A stretch of DNA of 64,000 bases. It comes from an uncultured Clostridium sp. GTDB taxonomy: Bacteria > Bacillota > Clostridia > Lachnospirales > Lachnospiraceae. Below are positions 43,023 through 50,211 of the stretch, in pieces. The stretch covers positions 1 to 64,000 of the forward strand of contig UQMJ01000012.1 in assembly GCA_900542035.1 (NCBI GenBank). The letters run 5' to 3'. How positions within the stretch are numbered: position 1 is the stretch's first letter; each line of letters starts with the position of its first letter. Below the pieces are notes generated by a model. It saw nothing but the letters and a program-made list of their open reading frames with translations. It had not been told where the DNA came from and ran no database searches. Both the position numbers and the translations under genes were made by a program.

Positions 43023-44705
43023 CTATCCAAAAATTCTCCATGCACAAATAAAGTTATTTGCCCACCAGGAACTTAAACTTCTGTGTACTACGCGGCCATT
43101 ACTGGAAGATGCGTCGATAACGGTTCCGCCTCCGGCTGCAATTCCTACGTGGCCATTTACTACTACAATATCTCCTGCCTGAATATCTGAGAAATTGTTA
43201 ATTCTGGTATATCGTCCCACATTTCTCCAACCAGAGGAAGTCAGATAACTCTGCTTTACTCCTACCTGGTTCAGACACCAGTATACAAAGCCAGAGCAGT
43301 CAAATGCATTCGGGCCTTTTGCTCCCCATACATACGGGCAGCCAACTTTCGACTGGGCTACTGCAATTAAGCTGGAGACACCGCCGCTATTGTGAATCGT
43401 ACCTCCGCCGCTGCTTCCGCCCGAAGGCTTTCCAGAAGAGCCGCTTCCAGAGGATCCGGAGCTGGAAGGCTTTTTATTTCCGCCGGAAGAGCTTCCTGAC
43501 GAACTGCTTCCGGAAGAGGAAGAACTGCTGTTGGCCGGAGCTTTCTTTACATTATCTCCCGTCAGCTTTGCCAGCGTCTGCGCTCCTACTGTACCATCCG
43601 GAGATAAATTATTTCGCTCCTGAAAACTCTTTACTGCCTTTTCTGTAATCTCGCCATAGTATCCGGTAGCATTTCCAGCATTCAGATAGCCATACTTGCT
43701 CAACAGGGTCTGGACTTTCTTAACCATATCGCTTTCGTCACCCAGACGCAGACCATTGGGGACTGCCTTAGAGCTATTTAATACTTCTCTGGTAGATGGC
43801 CCCAGATAACCGTCTATAATCAGGTCGTTGCGAGACTGGAACTGTTTAATCGCATCTGCCGTATCCTGGCCAAACGCTCCATCCGGTACTGTCATTAAAT
43901 ACCCCAGGGCTTTCAGCCTTTCCTGTGCAGCCAGTACCACTTCGCTTTTTTCTCCATAAGCGAGAAAATTAGCCTTAATCTCATCGCTGTATAACAAGTT
44001 CATAGTTTTCTGGCCTACTTTTCCGTCTGCCTCCAAACCATTTACCTCTTGAAGCTTCAAAACGGCAGCTTCTGTAGAATCCCCAAAATTGCCGGTTACC
44101 AAATCTGCTGTCGCCAGATATCCCAATTCATACAAACGGCTCTGAAGCTGGGAAATGTCGTCGCCCTCATCGCCTTTCTGGGCAGCATAGTATTTTGCAT
44201 TTGGATCCATAATGGCATCGTATGTAGCGCTCCCTACAATACCATCCATTGCCAGTTTATTCTGCCTCTGGAAAATCTTAACCGCACGCTCTGTCTGCGT
44301 TCCATAGTAGTCGGTCGGTTCATCGCTGTCCATAAAGCCCAGTTCCATCAACCGACTCTGCAGATTGACCACTGCAGAATGTCTGTCTCCTACTCGGATG
44401 TATTCTGGCATCGGTTCGACTTCCGGAACCGTAATTGCGATATTTGGAAGGAGCTGTCCGTCCGGTTCCAGCGGTGGAATTGACTCCGGCGCTGTCGTAA
44501 TCTCTACGGTTTCCGTCTCTGCCGCAGACACCCCTTCTTCGATACTGCTGCTTTCTGTCTGGATTGTTCTGGTTGCCGCTTCTTCACTGCAAGCTGTACT
44601 AAATAATCCGACAGATGTAATTGCCGCAGTTAAAGCTGCATATGTATAAAATCTTTTCCAGCTTCTCATTCCGCGCTGCTTTACTCTCTCGTTTTTCGTT
44701 CTCAT
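43023..44705 (-). CDS. Exported NlpC/P60 endopeptidase with four peptidoglycan-binding repeats
   Basis: A 560-aa cell-wall hydrolase. Order: basic N terminus and export helix (about 15-38, ending LFSTAC with Cys39, an imperfect lipobox), Thr/Glu-rich spacer, four PG_binding_1 repeats (about 90-150, 165-225, 235-295, 310-370; each with LQ..L..LGY and a DG..G..T end), a Ser/Gly-rich linker (about 385-440), and an NlpC/P60 domain (445-560) with C470 in FDCSGF, His in NGHVGIA and a third polar residue. It would cut peptide stems of peptidoglycan, in cell separation or growth. ATG 44705 follows GAAGGGA. An apparent independent transcription unit with a terminator ends 166 bp upstream (44871). Confidence 0.92.
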   Translation of the reverse strand: MRTKNERVKQRGMRSWKRFYTYAALTAAITSVGLFSTACSEEAATRTIQTESSSIEEGVSAAETETVEITTAPESIPPLEPDGQLLPNIAITVPEVEPMPEYIRVGDRHSAVVNLQSRLMELGFMDSDEPTDYYGTQTERAVKIFQRQNKLAMDGIVGSATYDAIMDPNAKYYAAQKGDEGDDISQLQSRLYELGYLATADLVTGNFGDSTEAAVLKLQEVNGLEADGKVGQKTMNLLYSDEIKANFLAYGEKSEVVLAAQERLKALGYLMTVPDGAFGQDTADAIKQFQSRNDLIIDGYLGPSTREVLNSSKAVPNGLRLGDESDMVKKVQTLLSKYGYLNAGNATGYYGEITEKAVKSFQERNNLSPDGTVGAQTLAKLTGDNVKKAPANSSSSSSGSSSSGSSSGGNKKPSSSGSSGSGSSGKPSGGSSGGGTIHNSGGVSSLIAVAQSKVGCPYVWGAKGPNAFDCSGFVYWCLNQVGVKQSYLTSSGWRNVGRYTRINNFSDIQAGDIVVVNGHVGIAAGGGTVIDASSSNGRVVHRSLSSWWANNFICAWRIFG

Positions 44706-44870
44706 CAAAAAAATCCCTTCTATACATTCAAATACATTCGTGAATACCTGGTGTCACTTTTCCGTGATTTTTGTCAGATCAGAATTATTTTATCATATTT
44801 TGTGCGGAAAGATAACCTATATTTTATACAAATTCTTTAAAATATCCTTAAAAATATTGGACAGCAAAAA

Positions 44871-44910
44871 GGACGGATACAAATTCTTCTTTACGAATTT
44901 GTATCCGTCC
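44871..44910 (-). terminator. Terminator of the AT-rich transcription unit
   Basis: A perfect 16-bp stem (GGACGGATACAAATTC and its complement, 8-nt loop). On the minus strand it is followed by TTTTTGC. It lies between a consensus promoter (45291-45319) and the NlpC/P60 start, so it either ends a separate small RNA or acts as an attenuator for that gene. Confidence 0.85.
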
Positions 44911-45284
44911 TAAAACATATTATCCATTGGACTATACCTCTGTTTCTTTTATCTATATGAATTTTTCTGCGAAACTTTCATTCGCTTGGATAAAACCCCC
45001 GATTATCATATTTTATTTGCTTTATTATCATCCAATCCAAATCTATCATACAACTTTATTGATTTGAATATTATGTCGTATGCTATTCCAAGTATCTCAT
45101 AATACTTTCTCGTCATATTACAAAATCCTGTACTTTCTGCACGTTGTCCATCTTATTGTAATCATTTGTTATATGTATATCTTTGAATCTTATCTATAAT
45201 AAAGATTCCTTGGGGATTTGCTAACTAGTACTTTGGACTGTACCTCCTTTACTTAGATTTTTTATTTCTTTAGTTCTTTTTGAT
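44911..45284 (-). ncRNA. Candidate short transcript, structured RNA or micro-peptide unit
   Basis: The stretch lies between a perfect promoter and a perfect terminator on the minus strand and is much richer in A+T than the genes around it. In the inferred RNA: AAAGGAGG without a start codon (about 45249-45242); GAGGUACAGUCCAA (45246-45233) repeated as GAGGUAUAGUCCAA (44940-44927); hairpin GAAUCUUUAU/AUAAGAUUC; a possible long-range helix AAAUCCCC (45219-45212) with GGGGGUUU (45000-44993); hairpin GCGAA/UUCGC. A 36-codon ORF (45116-45006, starting MTRKYYEILG) overlaps a shorter one by ATGA; the second repeat precedes a five-codon ORF MDNMF. I recognise no RNA family. Length of the putative RNA, including the terminator, is about 415 nt. 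Confidence 0.4.
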
Positions 45285-45290
45285 GGTTCC

Positions 45291-45319
45291 ATTATACATA
45301 ATCCGCTCAGTTTTGTCAA
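45291..45319 (-). promoter_or_regulatory. Perfect consensus sigma-A promoter
   Basis: On the minus strand TTGACA (45314-45319), exactly 17 bp, TATAAT (45291-45296). It is the best promoter in the window, yet no normal gene follows; transcription would start near 45284 and run to the terminator at 44871. Confidence 0.85.
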
Positions 45320-45517
45320 TACTATTTTTAATTTTTTTATTATAATTTTGATATTAATTGAATTGTATAGTATTTTTCTGAAAATATATATTTTTTATTC
45401 TATTTTACAGCTATTATACTTGTTTCTGCTGTTCTCTGTTTTGCAACTTTTAAAAAGCAAACAGCATCTATAATATATACGACGAAAGAGTTCTATATTC
45501 AGACAGGAGATAATTCT

Positions 45518-45956
45518 ATGAGGAAAATAAAATGGCAGAATTTTATTATTGTCAGCGCTGCAGCCTGTATGCTGGCAGGATGCAGTCAGCATACCCCGAT
45601 TGAAACCGCTGCTAAAATCACTGCTGATGAAACTAATAAAGAACCTGAAATGGAACCAGATGAAACGGAAAGCAGCGCAGACAAGGCAGAAACTGCAGCC
45701 GGAAACGAAGCATCCTTAGCAGATATAAAAAGCCTGGTGGGAATGAACGATGAAGATACTACCGGACTTCTGGGCGGCGGAGAGGAAAACTGGTCCAATA
45801 ATTTTTATAGCATCAGTGTACAGAGGACGAAACACAGGTAACCGGATTAATGGGCGTTGAGCCTTCTTATGACGGAACATCTTCAGAAGGCGGAAGCAAA
45901 AACTGGAAATTATTCTTACCCTCAGTTTTCAGCCGGCTGTCGGAGAATTAAAATAA
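45518..45956 (+). pseudogene. Decayed lipoprotein gene
   Basis: Frame one (45518-45841) gives an export signal with a lipobox (ACMLAGC) and a protein with ADIKSLVGMNDEDTTGLLGG before it ends early. The story continues in other frames: TEDETQVTGLMGVEPSYDG and EGGSKNW (about 45823-45910), then LTLSFQPAVGELK and TAA (45954-45956) in a third frame. This fits one ancestral lipoprotein with at least two frame-changing deletions, and the distance is shorter than an intact domain would need. AGGAGA precedes the ATG by 9 nt and a terminator follows. Comparison with an intact homologue would be decisive. Confidence 0.6.
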
Positions 45957-45965
45957 ATGATCGTT

Positions 45966-45993
45966 AAAAAGCTTCAGAAGGAGCTTTTTATTT
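45966..45993 (+). terminator. Terminator after the decayed lipoprotein gene
   Basis: AAAAAGCT(TC) / (GA)AGCTTTTT hairpin with a T-rich exit, 9 bp after the last stop. It may work in both directions. Confidence 0.7.
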
Positions 45994-46071
45994 TGCAGAA
46001 TTTGTGTTCCTGAAGGAATAAAAAAAGCACCAACCCCGCAGCTCTCGGTCTGCAAAATCAGTACTTTTCAG

Positions 46072-46144
46072 TGCACCTTCAGGGACTCGAACCCTGGACA
46101 AATAGATTAAGAGTCTACTGCTCTACCAACTGAGCTAAAGGTGC
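46072..46144 (-). tRNA. tRNA-Lys (anticodon CTT)
   Basis: The minus strand folds as a full cloverleaf: acceptor GCACCTT/AAGGTGC with discriminator A, D arm with AGCTCAGTTGGTAGAGC, anticodon loop CTCTTAA (anticodon CTT) and T arm with GGTTCGAGTCC. It reads AAG codons. The 3' CCA is not encoded. A consensus promoter lies 43 bp upstream, and the pre-tRNA leader contains a 7-bp hairpin (46164-46180). Confidence 0.97.
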
Positions 46145-46163
46145 ATTTATAAGATTTTGTTTT

Positions 46164-46180
46164 GTGCTTGTCTCAAGCAC
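46164..46180 (-). other. Hairpin in the pre-tRNA-Lys leader
   Basis: GTGCTTG / CAAGCAC with a 3-nt loop, lying between the promoter and the mature 5' end. Possibly neutral, possibly relevant for 5' processing. Confidence 0.4.
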
Positions 46181-46187
46181 GTGTGTT

Positions 46188-46216
46188 AGTATATCGTATC
46201 TCCAGGAAAATGTCAA
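46188..46216 (-). promoter_or_regulatory. tRNA-Lys promoter
   Basis: On the minus strand TTGACA (46211-46216), 17 bp, TATACT (46188-46193). Confidence 0.82.
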
Positions 46217-46247
46217 TACATTTTTTCAATTTTTTTTATCTTTTTGT

Positions 46248-46291
46248 CAAAGCCGGATTCTTGGGCTCATTTTTCCTCGAATCCGGCTTTG
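46248..46291 (-). terminator. trxA terminator
   Basis: Perfect 13-bp stem CAAAGCCGGATTC (46248-46260) / GAATCCGGCTTTG (46279-46291). The minus-strand exit is A-rich (GACAAAAAGAT), so a T-run is missing, but position 45 bp after trxA suggests an end-of-transcript structure. Confidence 0.65.
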
Positions 46292-46336
46292 TACAACCCC
46301 TTATGCTGCGGGCTGATTGTAATTGTCAGCCTTTGC

Positions 46337-46654
46337 TTACAGCGCCTTATCCAGGGCGTCCATCAATACTTCTCTCTTCTGCACGCCAACCATCTTTGCC
46401 TCTACCTGGCCGTTTTTAATAACCAGCAGAGTCGGGATAGACATTACGCCGTATTTCATAGCGATTTCTTCATTGTTGTCTACGTTCAGTTTTCCTACTT
46501 TTGCCTTTCCATCATACAATTCTGCCAGTTCTTCTACTACCGGAGCCATCATTTTGCATGGGCCGCACCAGTCTGCATAAAAATCTACCAGTACCGGCTT
46601 GTCTGAATTTAATACTTCGCTTTCAAAATTCTGTGTTGTAAATACCATTTCCAT
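46337..46654 (-). CDS. trxA: Thioredoxin
   Basis: A 105-aa thioredoxin with the WCGPCK active site in VDFYADWCGPCKMM, the cis-Pro segment MSIPTLLVI and normal length. It reduces protein disulfides with electrons from thioredoxin reductase. ATG 46654 has AAGGAG at 8 nt; the ATG two codons earlier (46660) is too close to that site. The ribosome binding site overlaps the stop of a small cysteine-rich ORF (46667-46831), so the two are probably cotranslated. Confidence 0.95.
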   Translation of the reverse strand: MEMVFTTQNFESEVLNSDKPVLVDFYADWCGPCKMMAPVVEELAELYDGKAKVGKLNVDNNEEIAMKYGVMSIPTLLVIKNGQVEAKMVGVQKREVLMDALDKAL

Positions 46655-46666
46655 AGTCATTCTCCT

Positions 46667-46831
46667 TTACGATTTCTTTTTACATTTGTCATTTTTACAT
46701 TCCAGCGCTTTGCATACCTCTAAAAAGCAATTTCGTATGTGCAGCGCCTTCCGATCCAATTCTGTTTTGTCACAAGTGGCACATCTGAGCCGCCTTACCA
46801 GCTTTGGAGGCAGTTTCATGGAATCACCCAT
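46667..46831 (-). CDS. Small cysteine-rich protein upstream of trxA
   Basis: A 54-codon ORF, MGDSMKLPPKLVRRLRCATC at the start, then five further cysteines: C17, C20, C35, C40, C45 and C50 in all, ending in a Lys-rich tail. The CxxC and the regular spacing of the last four (C-x4-C-x4-C-x4-C) suggest metal or cluster binding. A second ATG at codon 5 has a GGGTGA site and may be the true start (50 aa). Its TAA lies inside the AAAGGAG site of trxA, which points to cotranslation. It lies 30 bp after trmB. I do not recognise the family; it is too short for usual gene finders. Confidence 0.6.
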   Translation of the reverse strand: MGDSMKLPPKLVRRLRCATCDKTELDRKALHIRNCFLEVCKALECKNDKCKKKS

Positions 46832-46861
46832 TTTTAACTAGTGTATGCCCAAAACGCCGTT

Positions 46862-47500
46862 TCATACCCGCTTTGCAATCAGTTTGCAGATTGCGTTTCC
46901 CTTTTCCACAAACTTTGTCTCATATTCGGTCATTACATTTCCTTCTGCCATTGGACTGTTGTGAAGATCAAAGGTTTTTTCCGTAATCTTCCATCCTGCT
47001 GCAGGAATTGCTTCCAGAGAGTATTCAAACAGACCCTGATTGTCGGTTTTAAATTCTACGCTTCCATCCTGCGCCAGAATCTGGTCGTATACAGCCATAA
47101 ATTCCGGTGATGTCAGGCGTCTCTTTGCGTGTCTGTCTTTTGGCCACGGATCTGAGAAATTCAAATAAATTTTATTCACTTCCCCCTGCTCAAAAACTTC
47201 TGACAGTTCTTTTGCATCCACGCAGAGAAACCAGATGTTTGATAACTCCAGCTCCGCTCTCTTTTGCAGTCCTCTCAGAAGAACGCTGGGATACCGCTCA
47301 ATTCCAATATAATTAATCTCTGGATGGGCCTGGGCCAATTCCATAATAAATTTCCCCTTTCCCATGCCAACTTCTATCTCAATGGGATTATTATTGCCAA
47401 ACAGCTTTGCCCATTGGCCTTTCTGGTTCTTCGGCTCTTGTACGACATAAGGGCTGGTGCCAATGCTGTCCTCTGCTCCTTTTATATGACGCAGTCTCAT
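46862..47500 (-). CDS. trmB: tRNA (guanine-N7-)-methyltransferase
   Basis: A 212-aa SAM-dependent enzyme making m7G46 in tRNA. Visible: IEVGMGKGKFIMELA (SAM-binding motif I), the NYIGIERYPSVLL segment, the NFSDPWPKDRHAKRRL motif unique to TrmB, and the TDNQGLFEYSL end. ATG 47500 is chosen because GGAGGAAGAT precedes it; the ATG at 47512 would overlap that site. The promoter is at 47538-47567. Downstream come the cysteine-rich ORF and trxA on the same strand, probably one operon. Confidence 0.95.
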   Translation of the reverse strand: MRLRHIKGAEDSIGTSPYVVQEPKNQKGQWAKLFGNNNPIEIEVGMGKGKFIMELAQAHPEINYIGIERYPSVLLRGLQKRAELELSNIWFLCVDAKELSEVFEQGEVNKIYLNFSDPWPKDRHAKRRLTSPEFMAVYDQILAQDGSVEFKTDNQGLFEYSLEAIPAAGWKITEKTFDLHNSPMAEGNVMTEYETKFVEKGNAICKLIAKRV

Positions 47501-47537
47501 ATCTTCCTCCATAAACGTCTCTTTTTCCTACTTTTTT

Positions 47538-47567
47538 AGTATACATTAATTTCATACTCTTTGGCAA
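47538..47567 (-). promoter_or_regulatory. trmB promoter
   Basis: On the minus strand TTGCCA (47562-47567), 18 bp, TATACT (47538-47543). Confidence 0.65.
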
Positions 47568-47768
47568 GCTTTTTTTCACGTTTATCCTCTGTATACCGAT
47601 CCGTTCAAAACGCAAGCACAACATCTTGTTTTCCAGACAAACGTTTGAATTTAGTCGAAAAAAAATAAATATTTTCGGAAAATTTAAGTGCAAATTTTGT
47701 CAGAATCTAGTATAATAGAAATAATTAAGTCGATTTTATTATATCATTTACTATAAGGAGGTTTTCAT

Positions 47769-48701
47769 ATGGGGCAGCCGCTTAATATTTGGGATAAAAT
47801 ACAGCAGGGCGTCAGCGAAACCGAGCGCCTCATCGCACAAAAGGATTATAATAAGGCTATGATTCAGTCCCGTCAGACTCTGGAAGTCATGGTAAAAGCA
47901 CTTGGCAATAAGGCTTGTATTGTAGAAAGCGATCTGGCCACTACCATTGACCAGCTGTACGACGGCCGCTGGATTGATAAAAGTACGCGGGAACATTACC
48001 ATAAAATCCGCATTATCGGCAATAAAGCCGCCCACGAAGACAACAACAGCGCGGCCGACGCGACACTGGCTCTGACTCTGCTTTCTCAGGAAGTTTATGC
48101 ATTTTCCGATTATAAGACCGAATACCGAAATACCCGTACCATCTATGTTCCAACTGACTCCGGACAGGATTCCGGCCGTTCCGGCACCCGTTCTTCCTCT
48201 GGTTCTCGTTCCGGCCACCGCCCAACTGCCAGAAACGCTTCCTCTGGACGTTCCTCTGGAAACCGACGGCCTGCAAACCGCAGGAAACGGAAAGGCGGCA
48301 TTACGTTCCGCGACGTATTCCCATTGCTGGCTATTTTACTGGGAATTATCTTATTAATTGTCCTGATCCGCGTCTTTATGCCGGACAACAAAGAGGACTC
48401 TGCCTCTTCTGCACCGTCTGTTTCTACAGAAGCTGCGCTTCCAGAGACTCCGTCTCCCGAACAGGAGACGACTGCCCCTGAATCCGAAACCACCGAAGCT
48501 GCTCCGCCAGAAAGCGTTACGTACAAGACGACGGATACGTTAAATGTCCGCGCAGAACCTTCTACCAGCGCCCGTATCGTTGTCCAGCTCGCCCCTGGAA
48601 CTACGGTTAATTATGTAGGCGTCCATGACGACTTCTGGAGTATTATCAATTATGACGGCACTGACGTCTATGTCGCTACCCAATATCTGACTCAAGAATA
48701 A
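47769..48701 (+). CDS. DUF4145-like protein with membrane helix and SH3 domain
   Basis: A 310-aa protein: a helical N-terminal domain (about 1-115) of the DUF4145 kind (ARQTLEVMVKAL-like, HYHKIRIIGNKAAHED), a basic Ser/Arg-rich linker (about 130-178), one membrane helix (about 187-207), an acidic Thr/Pro spacer and a C-terminal bacterial SH3 domain (about 252-310; TLNVRAEPSTSARIVVQL). The DUF4145 part would be cytoplasmic and the SH3 part outside, where it may touch the wall. AAGGAGG precedes the ATG; TATAAT stands at 47711-47716. Function is unknown; the combination suggests a sensor or anchor. Confidence 0.75.
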   Translation: MGQPLNIWDKIQQGVSETERLIAQKDYNKAMIQSRQTLEVMVKALGNKACIVESDLATTIDQLYDGRWIDKSTREHYHKIRIIGNKAAHEDNNSAADATLALTLLSQEVYAFSDYKTEYRNTRTIYVPTDSGQDSGRSGTRSSSGSRSGHRPTARNASSGRSSGNRRPANRRKRKGGITFRDVFPLLAILLGIILLIVLIRVFMPDNKEDSASSAPSVSTEAALPETPSPEQETTAPESETTEAAPPESVTYKTTDTLNVRAEPSTSARIVVQLAPGTTVNYVGVHDDFWSIINYDGTDVYVATQYLTQE

Positions 48702-48707
48702 TTTTTC

Positions 48708-48738
48708 AAAAGCCCTCAAATCTAAGAGGGCTTTTTTT
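48708..48738 (+). terminator. Terminator of the DUF4145/SH3 gene
   Basis: AAAGCCCTC / GAGGGCTTT stem followed by a run of T. Confidence 0.9.
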
Positions 48739-48827
48739 GTATTTCTGATCATTTTTACTATAGCTTTTTAAAAGTGGAAGTAGTATAATGTTTGTATTTT
48801 TAAAGTACAAAGCAAGGAGGTTCCTTT

Positions 48828-49139
48828 ATGGATAATCTTATTGAAAAAATCTCAGAAATTGAGGCCTCTGCTTCTTCGATTATGGACAGTGTAAATGACC
48901 GCAAGGCTGCACTTTCTGATGAAATCGCCAAACGTACTGCCGCCTTTGACACTCAGTTGGAGGCAGATACCGAAGCAAAGTTATCTGCTCTCCGGTCCAG
49001 TCTGGAAGCTGATTTAAATTCACGTCTGGCCAGGCAGGAAGCCGGAGCACAGGAGGCAGTCCGCTTGTTAAATGAGTCCTATGAGTCTCATCATACCGAA
49101 TACGCCAGACAGTTGTTTGAAGAAATGATAAAGGAGTGA
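48828..49139 (+). CDS. V-type ATPase G/H-like stalk subunit
   Basis: A 103-aa, almost entirely helical coiled-coil protein (Ala, Glu, Lys, Arg and Ser-rich) at the head of the V-type ATPase operon. Position, size and composition fit the peripheral-stalk subunit usually called G, H or NtpF, which pairs with subunit E. Sequence in this family is weakly conserved, so the call rests largely on context. AAGGAGG precedes the ATG; the gene ends 4 bp before subunit C. A TATAAT at 48784-48789 may be the operon's -10 box, with a poor -35. Confidence 0.75.
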   Translation: MDNLIEKISEIEASASSIMDSVNDRKAALSDEIAKRTAAFDTQLEADTEAKLSALRSSLEADLNSRLARQEAGAQEAVRLLNESYESHHTEYARQLFEEMIKE

Positions 49140-49143
49140 TCGT

Positions 49144-50211
49144 ATGGGAAATTTGCTTGCCTACAGCGGATTGACCACTAAGGTAAAGGCCATGCAAAGC
49201 CGCCTTATCACTTCTGCCCAGCTTCAGGAAATGGCTTCCCTGGAATCCGTATCTGCCTGTGTCGATTATCTGAAAAGACAACCTGCCTATGAAACTGTTT
49301 TAGGCAGCGCAGAGTCAGGCGAACTCCACCGCGGCGTTATTGAGCAATATCTGAAACTGTCCGAATATCAGGACTTTGACCGGCTTTACCGTTTTTCCAA
49401 TCTGACCCAGCGGAAATTTTTAGATTTCTATTTTATGCATTACGAAGTAGCATTTCTAAAAAGATGTCTTAGAAGTATTATCGGACACTCCCCCCTGGAT
49501 CTTGATTTATCCGTATTTCAGCAGTTTTTTGACAGCCGTTCCTCTTTAAACTTTTCAAAAATTGCGGAAGCCAAAAATCTGACCGATTTCACTGCTGCTT
49601 TAGAGGGTTCTGTTTTTTATCCTCTCCTATCCAGTCTCAGCCGTGAAAATACCGTCTCTCTATTTGATTATGAAAATGGGCTGGATATGTTTTACTTTAA
49701 GACCATGTGGCAGGTTATGAACAAAAAAATGAAAGCATCGGACAAAAAGATTCTGGTCCAGTGTTTTGGAAGCCGCATGGATATGCTGAACATCCAGTGG
49801 ATTTACCGCTGCAAACAATTTTATCACCTGGCTCCATCTGATATTTATGCCGTTTTAATTCCGATCCAATACCGCTTAAAAGCTTCTGATATTCATACCT
49901 TAACCGAATCAGAGACAATGGACGGCTTCTTTTCTGCCCTCCAGTCTACCTGGTATAAACGGGAATTAGAAGCCATCCGGACCAGGCATCCAAACCCTGA
50001 AATTCTGGCCAATCAGGTAAATGAACACATTCATCAGTATACCAGCCAGAAGGATCCCTACTCCATTGCCATATTAAATGCCTATCTTTACCGCAAGGAC
50101 AGGGAAATCCAGCAGTTGATTACCATTATAGAAAGTATCCGTTATGGAGTTCCTTCCCAGACCATTATCAATTCTATAACGAATCCAATAAAAGGAGGTC
50201 TAGTATCTTGA
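49144..50211 (+). CDS. V-type ATPase subunit C (d-type)
   Basis: A 355-aa helical protein of the V-ATPase subunit C/AC39 family, the socket that links the central stalk to the membrane rotor. Features: LLAYSGLTTKVKAMQSRLIT at the N terminus, repeated helical bundles, and the usual FDRLYRFSNLTQR segment. AAAGGAG precedes the ATG. Its stop overlaps the TTG start of subunit I (TTGA). Confidence 0.85.
   Translation: MGNLLAYSGLTTKVKAMQSRLITSAQLQEMASLESVSACVDYLKRQPAYETVLGSAESGELHRGVIEQYLKLSEYQDFDRLYRFSNLTQRKFLDFYFMHYEVAFLKRCLRSIIGHSPLDLDLSVFQQFFDSRSSLNFSKIAEAKNLTDFTAALEGSVFYPLLSSLSRENTVSLFDYENGLDMFYFKTMWQVMNKKMKASDKKILVQCFGSRMDMLNIQWIYRCKQFYHLAPSDIYAVLIPIQYRLKASDIHTLTESETMDGFFSALQSTWYKRELEAIRTRHPNPEILANQVNEHIHQYTSQKDPYSIAILNAYLYRKDREIQQLITIIESIRYGVPSQTIINSITNPIKGGLVS

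Noticed and set aside
44706..45290. c-di-AMP (ydaO/yuaA) riboswitch, often found before NlpC/P60 genes
   Set aside because: None of the conserved ydaO sequence blocks I know could be found in the leader; only the promoter, terminator and unfamiliar structure remain.
48828..49139. Unrelated coiled-coil protein instead of a V-ATPase subunit
   Set aside because: Its position 4 bp before subunit C, its size and helix-only composition fit a G/H-like stalk subunit well enough to keep that call.
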